Source: Roseiarcus sp031367195
Lineage (GTDB): Bacteria; Pseudomonadota; Alphaproteobacteria; Rhizobiales; Beijerinckiaceae
DNA length: 28,040 nt
Assembly (NCBI GenBank): GCA_031367195.1
Contig: JANLPL010000437.1
Span: forward strand, 1-28,040
Reading direction: 5' to 3'
Shown here: piece by piece, positions 7,205 through 14,446 of the stretch
Position numbering within the stretch: the first letter of the stretch is position 1
Layout: the number at the start of each line of letters is the position of its first letter
Notes under the pieces: generated by a model
Seen by the model: only the letters and a program-made list of their open reading frames with translations
Databases searched by the model: none
What the model was told of the DNA's origin: nothing
Position numbers and translations under genes: made by a program

Positions 7205-8932
7205 ATGACAATCGAACGACAAGATCTCAACCACGACGATCTCGCCTGCGCGGCGTGGATCGCGCGCTTTCTCAAGCAGCGCGGGATCGACCGCGTGTTC
7301 GGCCTGCAAGGCGGCCACATCCAGCCGATCTGGGATCATGTCGCGCGGCTCGGCATCCGCATCATCGACGTGCGCGACGAGGGCGCGGCGGTTCATATGG
7401 CGCACGCGCACGCTGAACTGACGGGCGGCTTCGGCGTCGCGATGGCGACGGCGGGGCCGGGCGTGACCAACTGCATCACCGCCATGGCCAACGCCTCGTT
7501 GGCGCGCGCGCCCGTGTTGCTGATCGGCGGCTGCACCTCGCGGCCGCAGGCGAATATGGGCCCGTTGCAGGATATTCCGCATGTCGATATGTTGAAGCCG
7601 GTCTGCCGCTACGCCCGCACTGCGCGCGTGGCGGATCAGGTGATCCGCGAAATGGATGAGGCCGTGTCGCGCGCGCTGGGCGACGCAGGCGAGCCGGGGC
7701 CGGCCTATATCGAAATTCCGACCGACGTGCTGCGCGCGCATGTCGCTGAAAATCTCGTGCTGGAGGATTGGATGCGGCCGAAGCCGCCGCGTCGGATTCC
7801 GCCGGAGCCCGAGGCGGTGAAGGCGGCGGCGCGGGCGATCTGGGGCGCCAAGCGGCCGCTCGTCGTCACTGGGCGCGGCGCGCGTGATTCGGGGCCTGAG
7901 TTGACGCGGCTGCTCGACGCGACGGGCGCCGTCTATCTCGACACGCAGGAGAGCCGCGGCCTGATTTCGCCGAACCACAAGTCGTTCGTCGGCGCGATGC
8001 GCGCGGCGGCGATGAGCGAGGCCGATCTGGTGCTCGTTATCGGTCGGCGGCTCGACTATCAGATGGGCTACGGCTCCCCCGCTGTTTTTCCTAGTGCGCG
8101 CTTCGTGCGCATCGCCGACAACGCCGGCGAATTGCTCGACAATCGTCGCGGCGACCCGGAGTTGCTGGCCTCGCCCTCGCTCGCGCTCGCGGCGATCGTC
8201 GCCGCGGCCGGCAATGCCGAGCCCGCCTGCGACAAGGCGTGGGCGCAAGGCTTGCGTGAACGCCACGAGAAGCGCTCGGCGCCCGTGGCCGCGCCAACCA
8301 AGGGGGAGGATGGCAAAGTGCATCCGGCGGCGATCTTCGACGCCATCAAACAGGTCGCCGAGCCCGACTATATCGCCATCGCCGATGGCGGCGATCTGCT
8401 CAGCTTCGCGCGCGTCGGTATTTCAGCGACGACCTATATGGACGCGGGCGCGTTTGGTTGTTTGGGCGTCGGCGTGCCGTTCGCCATCGCCGCCGCATTG
8501 GCGAACCCTGGGCGGCAGGTGATCTCGATCAACGGAGACGGCGCGTTCGGCATCAACGCGATAGAGATCGATACGGCGGTCCGGCACAGCGCGAAGGCGG
8601 TGTTCATCGTCTCCAACAATGCCGCCTGGAACATCGAGCGGTTCGATCAGGACACCAACTACGGCGGCCGCGTCGTCGGCACCACGCTCCGGCATTCCGA
8701 TTATGCGGCGATGGCGCGGGCGCTCGGCGCGCATGGCGAGCGGGTGGAGCGGGCGGAGGATCTCGCCGGCGCCTTGCAGCGCGCGCTGGCGAATGCGCCG
8801 GCTCTGATCGACGTCGTGACGTCGCAGACGGCGGTGTCTTCGGATGCCCGCAAGGGGCTCGGCTTCGTGCCGGACTACCAGGCGCTGACCGCATGGGATG
8901 ACGCAGAACGCAGACGGCGCGGGGAAATCTGA
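7205..8932 (+). CDS. ThDP-dependent enzyme of the acetolactate synthase / 2-hydroxyacyl-CoA lyase group
   Basis: This 575-residue enzyme has the three-domain pyruvate-oxidase-like fold. The catalytic glutamate that activates thiamine is E59 (DEGAAVHMAHA). The pyrophosphate and Mg motif is G444-D445-G446 followed by N471-N472. The PYR, central and PP domains are all present and full length. ATG 7205 follows GAGGACGAC. It is the last gene of the TRAP/CoA-ligase operon. Its position after a CoA ligase suggests an acyl-CoA substrate, as in 2-hydroxyacyl-CoA lyases that split a 2-hydroxyacyl-CoA to formyl-CoA and an aldehyde or ketone. It does not show the YRG-type segment after NN expected for oxalyl-CoA decarboxylase. 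An acetolactate-synthase-like role remains possible, but no small regulatory subunit is nearby. Activity is inference from context. Confidence 0.85.
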   Translation: MTIERQDLNHDDLACAAWIARFLKQRGIDRVFGLQGGHIQPIWDHVARLGIRIIDVRDEGAAVHMAHAHAELTGGFGVAMATAGPGVTNCITAMANASLARAPVLLIGGCTSRPQANMGPLQDIPHVDMLKPVCRYARTARVADQVIREMDEAVSRALGDAGEPGPAYIEIPTDVLRAHVAENLVLEDWMRPKPPRRIPPEPEAVKAAARAIWGAKRPLVVTGRGARDSGPELTRLLDATGAVYLDTQESRGLISPNHKSFVGAMRAAAMSEADLVLVIGRRLDYQMGYGSPAVFPSARFVRIADNAGELLDNRRGDPELLASPSLALAAIVAAAGNAEPACDKAWAQGLRERHEKRSAPVAAPTKGEDGKVHPAAIFDAIKQVAEPDYIAIADGGDLLSFARVGISATTYMDAGAFGCLGVGVPFAIAAALANPGRQVISINGDGAFGINAIEIDTAVRHSAKAVFIVSNNAAWNIERFDQDTNYGGRVVGTTLRHSDYAAMARALGAHGERVERAEDLAGALQRALANAPALIDVVTSQTAVSSDARKGLGFVPDYQALTAWDDAERRRRGEI

Positions 8933-8950
8933 CGCCCGCTCAGGGCGTCA
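8930..8950. terminator. Hairpin holding both convergent stop codons
   Basis: TGACGCCC and GGGCGTCA form a perfect 8-bp stem with a five-base loop. The stop of the plus-strand ThDP gene (8930-8932) lies in one arm, and the stop of the minus-strand gene (8940-8942) runs from the loop edge toward the other. Both operons end here, so it may serve as a two-way terminator, but neither strand has a U run after the stem. Confidence 0.45.
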
Positions 8951-9536
8951 GTTGATCGTCCTTCATCGGCAAGTGCGGCGCTGTCATCGGCGCGAACTCG
9001 ATGCCTTCGTCGCGCTCGGCGTCGCTCATCGGCTCGCGCCCGTTGGTTGACATGCCGTTCTCGACGGTGAGGCCGGCGTTGGGGCCGAGCCAGTCGTTGT
9101 CGTCCTTGGCATGGCCGGTGCGGCCTTCCTGCGGATGACCTTCGTTGCTGCGCTTGACGGCGTTGACCATGTCGTCCGCCTCTTTCTCGCGCCAGGGCAG
9201 GCGGTAGGCGCGCGGGCGGCCGCTCAGCACGCTGTTGTCGTCCATTGGTTCGACCCACATGTAGATCGAGCCGGTGTCGCCGGGAATGGTCTTGGGTTCG
9301 ACGATGCGGGCGCCGAGCAGTTTGAAGCGCGGCGGCAGCCTTTCTTCGCTGGCGTAACCGGGCAGGGCGCGCAGACCGAAAAAGGTCGCGATATAGAGAG
9401 CTGAGACCACGACGATGATGAGGCCCTTCACCAGCGCGGGCGCCCGCGTGGCGAGCAGCGACCACAAGGCCAAAGCGCCAAGCGCAACATAGGCGAGCGC
9501 GAGCGTGAGGATCCAGCCGGTCGGGCCTTCGATCAT
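8940..9536 (-). CDS. Two-TM membrane protein of unknown function, last gene of the PQQ/ExbB cluster
   Basis: This 198-residue protein has two predicted transmembrane segments near the N-terminus (about residues 8-30 and 36-58) and a soluble tail rich in Asp, Glu and Arg. The tail begins with a beta-rich stretch (GARIVEPKTIPGDTGSIYMWV) and ends in an acidic, probably flexible region. I do not recognise a family. Its ATG overlaps the stop of the upstream gene by four bases (ATGA), so it is translationally coupled to the ExbD-position protein. This suggests it is a further membrane component of the same complex. No catalytic motif is visible. Confidence 0.75.
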   Translation of the reverse strand: MIEGPTGWILTLALAYVALGALALWSLLATRAPALVKGLIIVVVSALYIATFFGLRALPGYASEERLPPRFKLLGARIVEPKTIPGDTGSIYMWVEPMDDNSVLSGRPRAYRLPWREKEADDMVNAVKRSNEGHPQEGRTGHAKDDNDWLGPNAGLTVENGMSTNGREPMSDAERDEGIEFAPMTAPHLPMKDDQLTP

Positions 9537-10174
9537 TTGCCGTCGCCCTCAAGCGGCCGCGATGAGCCCAGAATGTTGAGCAGCGACTTCGGCCGATAGT
9601 TGATGTCGACCACGTCGCCCTTTTCGTCGAGCCGGAACCGCACGGCGGTCTTCTCGTCGCCGCGATGATCAACTTTGAGCTGGCCCTCGTAGATCACGCG
9701 TGCAACCGGATTGAGCTTTTGCACGCGCACGCTGGCCGTGACGGGTTGGTGGGTCGTGGCGACATAATGCGCGATATTGACGACATATTCGCCGGCGACG
9801 AGGCCGCGTATGGTGATGACTTCCTCGCGAATCGCAGTTGCGACGCGTTTTCCGTTGATGGAAATCGTGTCGTGCACACCGCCACGGTCGTCGCGGTCGA
9901 GCGTGAGAAAACCCGCCTCTTTGTGACGATACCAGGCGATATTCTCGGCCGGGTCTTCCACCATCAGATCGAGGTCGTCGGGGTGGTTGTCGGGCCAGTC
10001 CATGGTGATGATGAACTCGGCCTTGGAATCGACCTTGCCTTCGCTCGCCTTGGGCGCCATCGCCAGCATGGCGAGGAAGAACAGGAAAGCGACGACCTGG
10101 AGCGCCTTGAACAACATGACGCTGAAGGGATCGAACCCCTCTTCGCGGCCGGGAAAGCCGAAATCGTCAAACAT
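9533..10174 (-). CDS. One-TM protein in the ExbD position with DUF2135-like periplasmic domain
   Basis: This 213-residue protein has a short cytoplasmic N-terminus and one transmembrane helix (about residues 17-42, PFSVMLFKALQVVAFLFFLA). A periplasmic beta-rich domain follows, and its start (MDWPDNHPDDLDLMVEDP, about 59-76) resembles the DUF2135/YfaP beta-sandwich pattern. The topology matches ExbD/TolR: one helix, then a periplasmic domain. The PF-x-VML string even recalls the ExbD helix start (PFIDVML), but the functional aspartate is missing there; the nearest acidic residue is D15, just outside the helix, and K23 lies inside it. It overlaps the ExbB-like gene upstream by eight bases and the next gene by four, so the three are coupled. 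I infer that it is the partner of the proton channel with an unusual output domain. The domain assignment is by eye. Confidence 0.75.
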   Translation of the reverse strand: MFDDFGFPGREEGFDPFSVMLFKALQVVAFLFFLAMLAMAPKASEGKVDSKAEFIITMDWPDNHPDDLDLMVEDPAENIAWYRHKEAGFLTLDRDDRGGVHDTISINGKRVATAIREEVITIRGLVAGEYVVNIAHYVATTHQPVTASVRVQKLNPVARVIYEGQLKVDHRGDEKTAVRFRLDEKGDVVDINYRPKSLLNILGSSRPLEGDGK

Positions 10175-10886
10175 CGCCGCGCTCGAGCGACGGGATAAAC
10201 CGGGTCTCGGTCGAGCGTACGAAGTTCCAGAACAGCGAGGCGGTTGCGCGTTCGACCATGTAATGTTGCGCCTTCAGCAGGATCGAGCCTACCAGGCCGG
10301 CCAGCGTGGTGTACATCGCCACCGCCATGCCGTCGCCCATCACGCCCATCGCCGTGCGCAACGCCGCGGGGTCGTCGGCGTCCAGGCCCGCAATCGGGCC
10401 TAGCATCAGGATGAAGCCGATGATGGTGCCAAGCAGCCCCAGTTTCATAACGGTGTCGCTGGCGAGCCCCCCCAGCGCCTGCCCGCCTTGCAGGCGCTGC
10501 CCAAAAGCGCGCGCCAGCAATGTCTGATCAAGCCGGGAAGGTCCGCGCGCGCGCGCTTTGGCGGCGAGGTCGCGCAGATGGTCGCCAACGGGGCCGCACG
10601 GGGCGGTTGCACCCGTCTCGCGCCAAACCGCCGCCGCGGCGGCCTCGCGCGAAACGGCGATCGCGCGGCCGAGGCAATGCAGGCTGGCGGCGACATAGAG
10701 CGCTGCAATGACGGAGGAGATATAGGTGCGGTCGGAACCGACCATCAACCTGATCAGGCCATAACGCCACAGCACGACGGCTGCGAACAGGCTTATGCCG
10801 GTGAAGATCATCCAGCGCAGGACGGGATCCCAGGCGGTCGAGGCGTCGGGCGACTGCGCCAATGGGGATGCGGCGACCAAGGTCAT
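10167..10886 (-). CDS. MotA/TolQ/ExbB-family proton channel subunit
   Basis: This 239-residue inner-membrane protein has helices at about 25-48, 53-75, 146-166 and 184-205. The last two form the conserved MotA_ExbB core: TVMKLGLLGTIIGFILMLGP and GMAVAMYTTLAGLVGSILL. Such proteins form pentameric proton channels that, with an ExbD/TolR partner, turn proton-motive force into movement or force in the periplasm. The first two helices and the loop between helices 2 and 3 are not standard ExbB, so this is a distant branch. ATG 10886 was chosen over a TTG at 10925 because it follows the stop of the upstream gene (10910). The gene lies downstream of a PQQ dehydrogenase and a cytochrome c, not near a TonB or motor gene. 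Confidence 0.85.
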   Translation of the reverse strand: MTLVAASPLAQSPDASTAWDPVLRWMIFTGISLFAAVVLWRYGLIRLMVGSDRTYISSVIAALYVAASLHCLGRAIAVSREAAAAAVWRETGATAPCGPVGDHLRDLAAKARARGPSRLDQTLLARAFGQRLQGGQALGGLASDTVMKLGLLGTIIGFILMLGPIAGLDADDPAALRTAMGVMGDGMAVAMYTTLAGLVGSILLKAQHYMVERATASLFWNFVRSTETRFIPSLERGDV

Positions 10887-10909
10887 GACGTCGCCGCTGC
10901 GCTCGGAAC

Positions 10910-11524
10910 CTATTTGCCGACCCAATCAATGGTCACGCGCGACTCGCTGGTGAACGCCTTTTGCTCCGCGCCGATCTTTCGGAATAAGCTGCGGTCCACA
11001 GTGACGCGGCGGTCGCCGGCGGTCTTGACGCAATGTTCCTTGATTGAGCTGGGACCGAGCGGCTCCTCGTCCGCGCCAAGCGGCGTCTCCTGACACGACC
11101 AGCCGTCGACGCCGTAGCGCGCCTTGGCCTGCAATCCGAGCAGATAGCCCTTCTTGCGCAGGAACATCGGACCCTTGCTCTTGGTGACGATGAGGATGCG
11201 CGTGAGCTTTCCGTCATCGTTGAAGCCGAGCGTCAGATCGACGGGATGGCCGGCGACCAGCGTTTCGTCATCGCCGCGCTCCGGAATCGAAACGTGCAGC
11301 TTGCGCAGGCCGTCGGCCCCGGCCGTGCAGGACTTCCAGTCGCCAAAGCCGGACAGGGGTTTGTCCTTAGGTTCGACGCAGGAGAAATTCTTGTAATCGT
11401 CCTTCGGCAACTCGGCGGCGGTCATGCCGACATTGACGCCATCGTGCAGGTCGGCCGGCGTGCGCGCCGCAAGGGCGGGGGTGGCGAGAAGGGCGAGGGC
11501 GATAACCAGGCAGCGCATGACCAT
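10910..11524 (-). CDS. Secreted protein of unknown function in the PQQ dehydrogenase cluster
   Basis: This 204-residue protein begins with a Sec signal peptide (MRCLVIALALLATPALAA when starting at the second ATG, 11518). ATG 11524 lies three bases after the cytochrome c stop, so translation is coupled. The mature part has five or so cysteines (SCVEP, SCTAG, SCQET, HCVKT), probably forming disulfides, and alternating beta-strand patterns such as VDLTLGFNDDGKLTRILIV. I recognise no family. Periplasmic location and position between the cytochrome c and ExbB-like genes suggest an accessory part of the same periplasmic system. Confidence 0.78.
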   Translation of the reverse strand: MVMRCLVIALALLATPALAARTPADLHDGVNVGMTAAELPKDDYKNFSCVEPKDKPLSGFGDWKSCTAGADGLRKLHVSIPERGDDETLVAGHPVDLTLGFNDDGKLTRILIVTKSKGPMFLRKKGYLLGLQAKARYGVDGWSCQETPLGADEEPLGPSSIKEHCVKTAGDRRVTVDRSLFRKIGAEQKAFTSESRVTIDWVGK

Positions 11525-11527
11525 GTC

Positions 11528-12064
11528 TCAGTTTTGCGTCGAAGGCGTCGGCATCTGATGCGAAGTCTTCGGCTTGTAAATCTCACATACGCGGGAAGTG
11601 TCGCCAAAGAAGGCGGTGCATTCCGCGAGGTTGGGGTCGCCGTGGCCTTTGATGTTGTTCAACACATAGTCGGCGACGGCTTCGATCTCGTTGGGACGCA
11701 GGAACGTGCCGGCTTCGGCCACGTGGTTGTCGCCGGTCAGATCCTTGCGGCTGAAGTCGTAGCAGGGATGTTGCTTCGCGTCATCGTCATAAACGTCGCG
11801 CTGGAAATAGGGCATTCCGGTGCCCGGCCGCCCGCAGGTCACGGTCTTGATGATTTGTTCGCGGTCGAGTTGCGTTTTGCGAAGAGACAAAGCGGCGCCG
11901 CCGTAACCGCCGCCGCCGGCGCCATGCCATTTGTGGCAACCGACGCAATTGACCTTGGCGTAAATCGCGCGGCCAAGCTGAGCCTCGCTTTCCTCGGCGC
12001 GGGCCGACCCCATAAACCCTAACGCGGTCGCGAGGGTCGCAACCAACATGACGCGGGACATCAT
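11528..12064 (-). CDS. Periplasmic c-type cytochrome, likely electron acceptor of the PQQ dehydrogenase
   Basis: This 178-residue protein has a signal peptide (MMSRVMLVATLATALGFMGSARA) and a single heme-binding CxxCH (NCVGCHKWH) soon after cleavage. A GMPYF methionine about 50 residues further on, in the context CGRPGTGMPYF, may be the axial ligand. Extra cysteines later (HPCYDF, AECTAFF, RVCEIY) may form disulfides. It sits directly downstream of the PQQ alcohol dehydrogenase, where the dedicated cytochrome of such enzymes is normally found. It should carry electrons from PQQH2 to the terminal oxidase. ATG 12064 is chosen because it starts a clean signal peptide with GGAG upstream; frame-open sequence up to 12091 has no good start. 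Confidence 0.88.
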   Translation of the reverse strand: MMSRVMLVATLATALGFMGSARAEESEAQLGRAIYAKVNCVGCHKWHGAGGGGYGGAALSLRKTQLDREQIIKTVTCGRPGTGMPYFQRDVYDDDAKQHPCYDFSRKDLTGDNHVAEAGTFLRPNEIEAVADYVLNNIKGHGDPNLAECTAFFGDTSRVCEIYKPKTSHQMPTPSTQN

Positions 12065-12094
12065 TGAAATGCCGACTCCGGTGTCAGACAAACA

Positions 12095-12120
12095 AGCGAG
12101 GCCCCTCGCGGGGCCTCGCT
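12095..12120 (-). terminator. Rho-independent-type hairpin after the PQQ dehydrogenase gene
   Basis: AGCGAGGCCCC and GGGGCCTCGCT form a perfect 11-bp stem with a four-base loop, 12 bases after the dehydrogenase stop codon on the minus strand. The bases that follow in transcription order are TGTTTGTCTG, a short and imperfect U tract. It probably ends most transcripts and lets a fraction read into cytochrome c and the ExbB module, setting the dehydrogenase to a higher level. Confidence 0.7.
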
Positions 12121-12132
12121 CTCACTTTCGGA

Positions 12133-13926
12133 TCAGAGGCCGAACACGTAAAGCATCGAACCGGGCTGCATGGTCTTCAACTCGGGCGTGGAATCGATGA
12201 ACCACTTGTCCCAGGCGCCGCCCATGCCGACCAGGATGGCGACATATTGTTTGCCGTCGACTTCGAAGGTCATCGGGGGCGCGCTGACGCCGCCGCCGGT
12301 GTTGAAGCCCCACAGCTTGGCTAGCGTCTTGCCGTCGAGCGCGTAAACCTCGCCGCCGGGCTCGCCCGAGAACACAAGGTCTTTCGTCGCCAGCGTGCCG
12401 CCGAGGTTGGGGAACTTGGTCTCGTACTTGCCGGCCACCTTGCCGGTGGTGACGTCGATCGCCGTGACCGAACCAGTGATGCGGACCGGCTGCGACGGAC
12501 CGCCGCCGGTGTAGAACTCGCGCGATTTGGCGGGGAGCGCCGTCGTCGGCGTGACCGTCACTCGGTTGCAGCTCTCGATCACCGGGATGTACCACAGCTT
12601 CAGTTCAGGATTGTAGGAGGTCGGCGGCCAGTTCTTGCCGCCCATGTTGCCGGGGCAGAAGTCGGCGATTTTTTTGTCGCGGCTCGGCGTCGTTTCCGGG
12701 TTGTAGCCCTGCACGTCCTTCTTGGCGTCATATTCCTCGGGCTTGCCGGTCGTTTGGTTGATGCCCTTGGTCCACGTCACCTGCTTAACGAACGCCGTCG
12801 CCCAGGCGAATTTGCCGTCGGTGCGATCGACCGCATAGCCGAAGCCGTTGCGGTTGGCGTGCAGCGCCAGCTTCTTGCCGTCGACATCGACCATCACGTT
12901 CTCGGAGACCGAGTCGTAATCGTAGGGGTCGTTCGGCGTATGCTGGAAATGCCATTTGATCTTGCCGGTGTCGGCGTCGACCGCGAGGCTGGAGTCGGTA
13001 TAGAGGTTATCGCCGGGGCGGAACGCATTGTCCCAGTCCGGGCCAGGATTGCCGACGCCCCAGATGATCGTGTTGGTGGCGTTGTCGTAGGTGCCCGTCA
13101 CCCAGGTCGAGCCGCCGCCGGCGACTTCGGCGCTGTTGTTGCCCTTCCAGGTCTCGATCCCGGCTTCGCCCTTGGCCGGAATCGTGTAGGTGCGCCACAC
13201 TTCTTTTTGTGTGTCGAGGTCGGTCGCCGCGATCCAGCCGCGGATGCCGTATTCGGCGCCGGCGACGCCGGTGATCGCCATGTTCTTGACGACGAGCGGC
13301 GCGCCGGTGACGACTTCGCCCTTGTCAGGGTTGGCGACCTGACGCTGCCACTTGACCTGGCCGGTCTCCTTGTCGGTGGCTACCAGCCGGCCGTCGAGCG
13401 TGTGGGTGATCACGAGGTTCTTGTAGAGCGCCGCGCCGCGGTTATCGACGCCGCAGCAGGCGACCGCGCCGGCCCAATCGTGGTCGGTCTTCGGGTCCAT
13501 CTTCCAGATCAGCGAACCTTTGCCGCCGCGGGTGTCGATCTTGTAGACCGAGCCCCAGCCGTCGGTGACATAGAGATAGCCGTTCTCGGCGAGCGGCGTG
13601 CCTTCGAGGCCGCCGTGGGTCCAGATGCCGCCGCCTTCCACGCCGCCGAGCTGCATCGTCCAGGCGACGTGCAGGCCCTTAACGGTGTCCTTGTTGATCT
13701 GGGCGAGAGGCGAATAGCGCTGGCCCCAGAGATTGCCGTGATGGGTGATCCAGTTGCCGGCCGCCATTTCCTTGTTGGCGTCGAGCAACCGCTCCATCGT
13801 CACATCGGCGCTCTTCACGGTCGCGGGCTTATCAGCGGCGGGACCGCCGTCCGCGTAAGCGGCGCTGGCGAGGCACGCCAGCGCGGCGCCGGCAAGCAAA
13901 CGTAGTGTCAAACTCTTGGCTTTCAT
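12133..13926 (-). CDS. PQQ-dependent alcohol dehydrogenase (methanol/ethanol family)
   Basis: This 597-residue periplasmic quinoprotein has a Sec signal (about residues 1-25, ending AYA-DGG) and an eight-bladed propeller. The blades repeat W-docking motifs such as DTGKIKW, DLDTQKEVW and LDGKTLAKLWGF. The adjacent-cysteine disulfide that covers PQQ is present (CC at 157-158, AVACCGVDNRG). The metal-binding Glu is E225 (GAEYGIRG), and the PGDN aspartate at 306 is conserved. The Asn that binds the metal in methanol dehydrogenases (GGGTNW) is replaced by Thr274 (GGGSTW), which is more like broader alcohol dehydrogenases than true MxaF. No cytochrome domain is fused; the cytochrome is separate. 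The start has an excellent GAGGAGGG site. The substrate and the choice of calcium or a lanthanide cannot be decided by eye. No PQQ-synthesis genes are in the window. Confidence 0.93.
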   Translation of the reverse strand: MKAKSLTLRLLAGAALACLASAAYADGGPAADKPATVKSADVTMERLLDANKEMAAGNWITHHGNLWGQRYSPLAQINKDTVKGLHVAWTMQLGGVEGGGIWTHGGLEGTPLAENGYLYVTDGWGSVYKIDTRGGKGSLIWKMDPKTDHDWAGAVACCGVDNRGAALYKNLVITHTLDGRLVATDKETGQVKWQRQVANPDKGEVVTGAPLVVKNMAITGVAGAEYGIRGWIAATDLDTQKEVWRTYTIPAKGEAGIETWKGNNSAEVAGGGSTWVTGTYDNATNTIIWGVGNPGPDWDNAFRPGDNLYTDSSLAVDADTGKIKWHFQHTPNDPYDYDSVSENVMVDVDGKKLALHANRNGFGYAVDRTDGKFAWATAFVKQVTWTKGINQTTGKPEEYDAKKDVQGYNPETTPSRDKKIADFCPGNMGGKNWPPTSYNPELKLWYIPVIESCNRVTVTPTTALPAKSREFYTGGGPSQPVRITGSVTAIDVTTGKVAGKYETKFPNLGGTLATKDLVFSGEPGGEVYALDGKTLAKLWGFNTGGGVSAPPMTFEVDGKQYVAILVGMGGAWDKWFIDSTPELKTMQPGSMLYVFGL

Positions 13927-13966
13927 AGTGACCCTCCTCGGGTTTCCGCCCTTTGGTCTTCTGTCG

Positions 13967-13988
13967 CCGCCCGGATTGGCCCGGGCGG
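13967..13988 (-). other. GC hairpin in the leader of the PQQ dehydrogenase gene
   Basis: CCGCCCGG and CCGGGCGG form a perfect 8-bp stem with a six-base loop between the PCu(A)C-like gene and the dehydrogenase start. No U run follows. It may mark an RNA processing or stability element that lets the dehydrogenase message accumulate apart from the upstream gene. Confidence 0.35.
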
Positions 13989-13999
13989 ATTTCCCGCCC

Positions 14000-14446
14000 T
14001 TAGCCCCATGGGTCCGAGGGCGAAACTGTGACCTTCACTTCCATCGGCCCCGCGTTGCGGAACGAAAAGTTGCAGGTGAAGGTTGCTCCCGCCGTCAACT
14101 TTTCGCGCGTCTGAAGCAGGCCGACGTGATAAGTTTTCGCGGTCATCGTCAACGTGGCATGCGCGGCGACGGGAATGTTGGGAATAGCGCGGTCCGACAG
14201 GCCGCCTTCGCCGACATCGACGGTGCGCTTTTCCGAGAAATTCGCGAACGGACAAGTGGCGCGGACGAGCGCGTCGGCTGAGTCGGCCTCGTTCTTGACC
14301 ATCATGTAAAGGCCTACATCGGCGCCGATTTTGTCATTGGGCTCAACCCACGCGCGCTCCACGCTAAGCGCCCCGGCGAACCCGAGCGAGGGGGTCGAGA
14401 GCAACGCCGCGCAGGCCCCAAGCAAAGCCGACCATGCTTTCACCAC
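14000..14446 (-). CDS. PCu(A)C-like periplasmic protein with lost copper ligands
   Basis: This protein of about 148 residues has a signal peptide (WSALLGACAALLSTPSLGFAG) and a small beta-sandwich resembling PCu(A)C copper chaperones (DUF461): AWVEP, then VGLYMMVKNEADSADALV, then IPNIPVAAHATLTM, then TYHVGLL, then an EKLTAGATFTCNFSF strand. The family copper motif H(M)x10Mx21HxM is not conserved. The first His/Met pair is absent, and the final HxM reads HVG. Two cysteines (ATCPF and FTCNF) may pair. It therefore probably does not bind copper in the usual way and may bind another ligand or help assemble the dehydrogenase. The GTG start at 14446 is a guess; the frame is open further upstream and no strong ribosome site decides it. 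It precedes the PQQ dehydrogenase gene by 73 bases. Confidence 0.7.
   Translation of the reverse strand: MVKAWSALLGACAALLSTPSLGFAGALSVERAWVEPNDKIGADVGLYMMVKNEADSADALVRATCPFANFSEKRTVDVGEGGLSDRAIPNIPVAAHATLTMTAKTYHVGLLQTREKLTAGATFTCNFSFRNAGPMEVKVTVSPSDPWG

Noticed and set aside
7205..8932. Oxalyl-CoA decarboxylase
   Set aside because: The segment after the NN motif lacks the YRG-type sequence usual in that enzyme, and no formyl-CoA transferase gene is present.
12754..13905. A 383-codon plus-strand open frame opposite the PQQ dehydrogenase
   Set aside because: It mirrors the real gene in GC-rich DNA, has no recognisable motif, and the opposite strand has signal peptide, disulfide and propeller motifs.
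12133..13926. Lanthanide-dependent XoxF methanol dehydrogenase
   Set aside because: The metal-site Asn is replaced by Thr, and I could not place the diagnostic extra Asp with confidence, so no XoxF or lanthanide claim is made.
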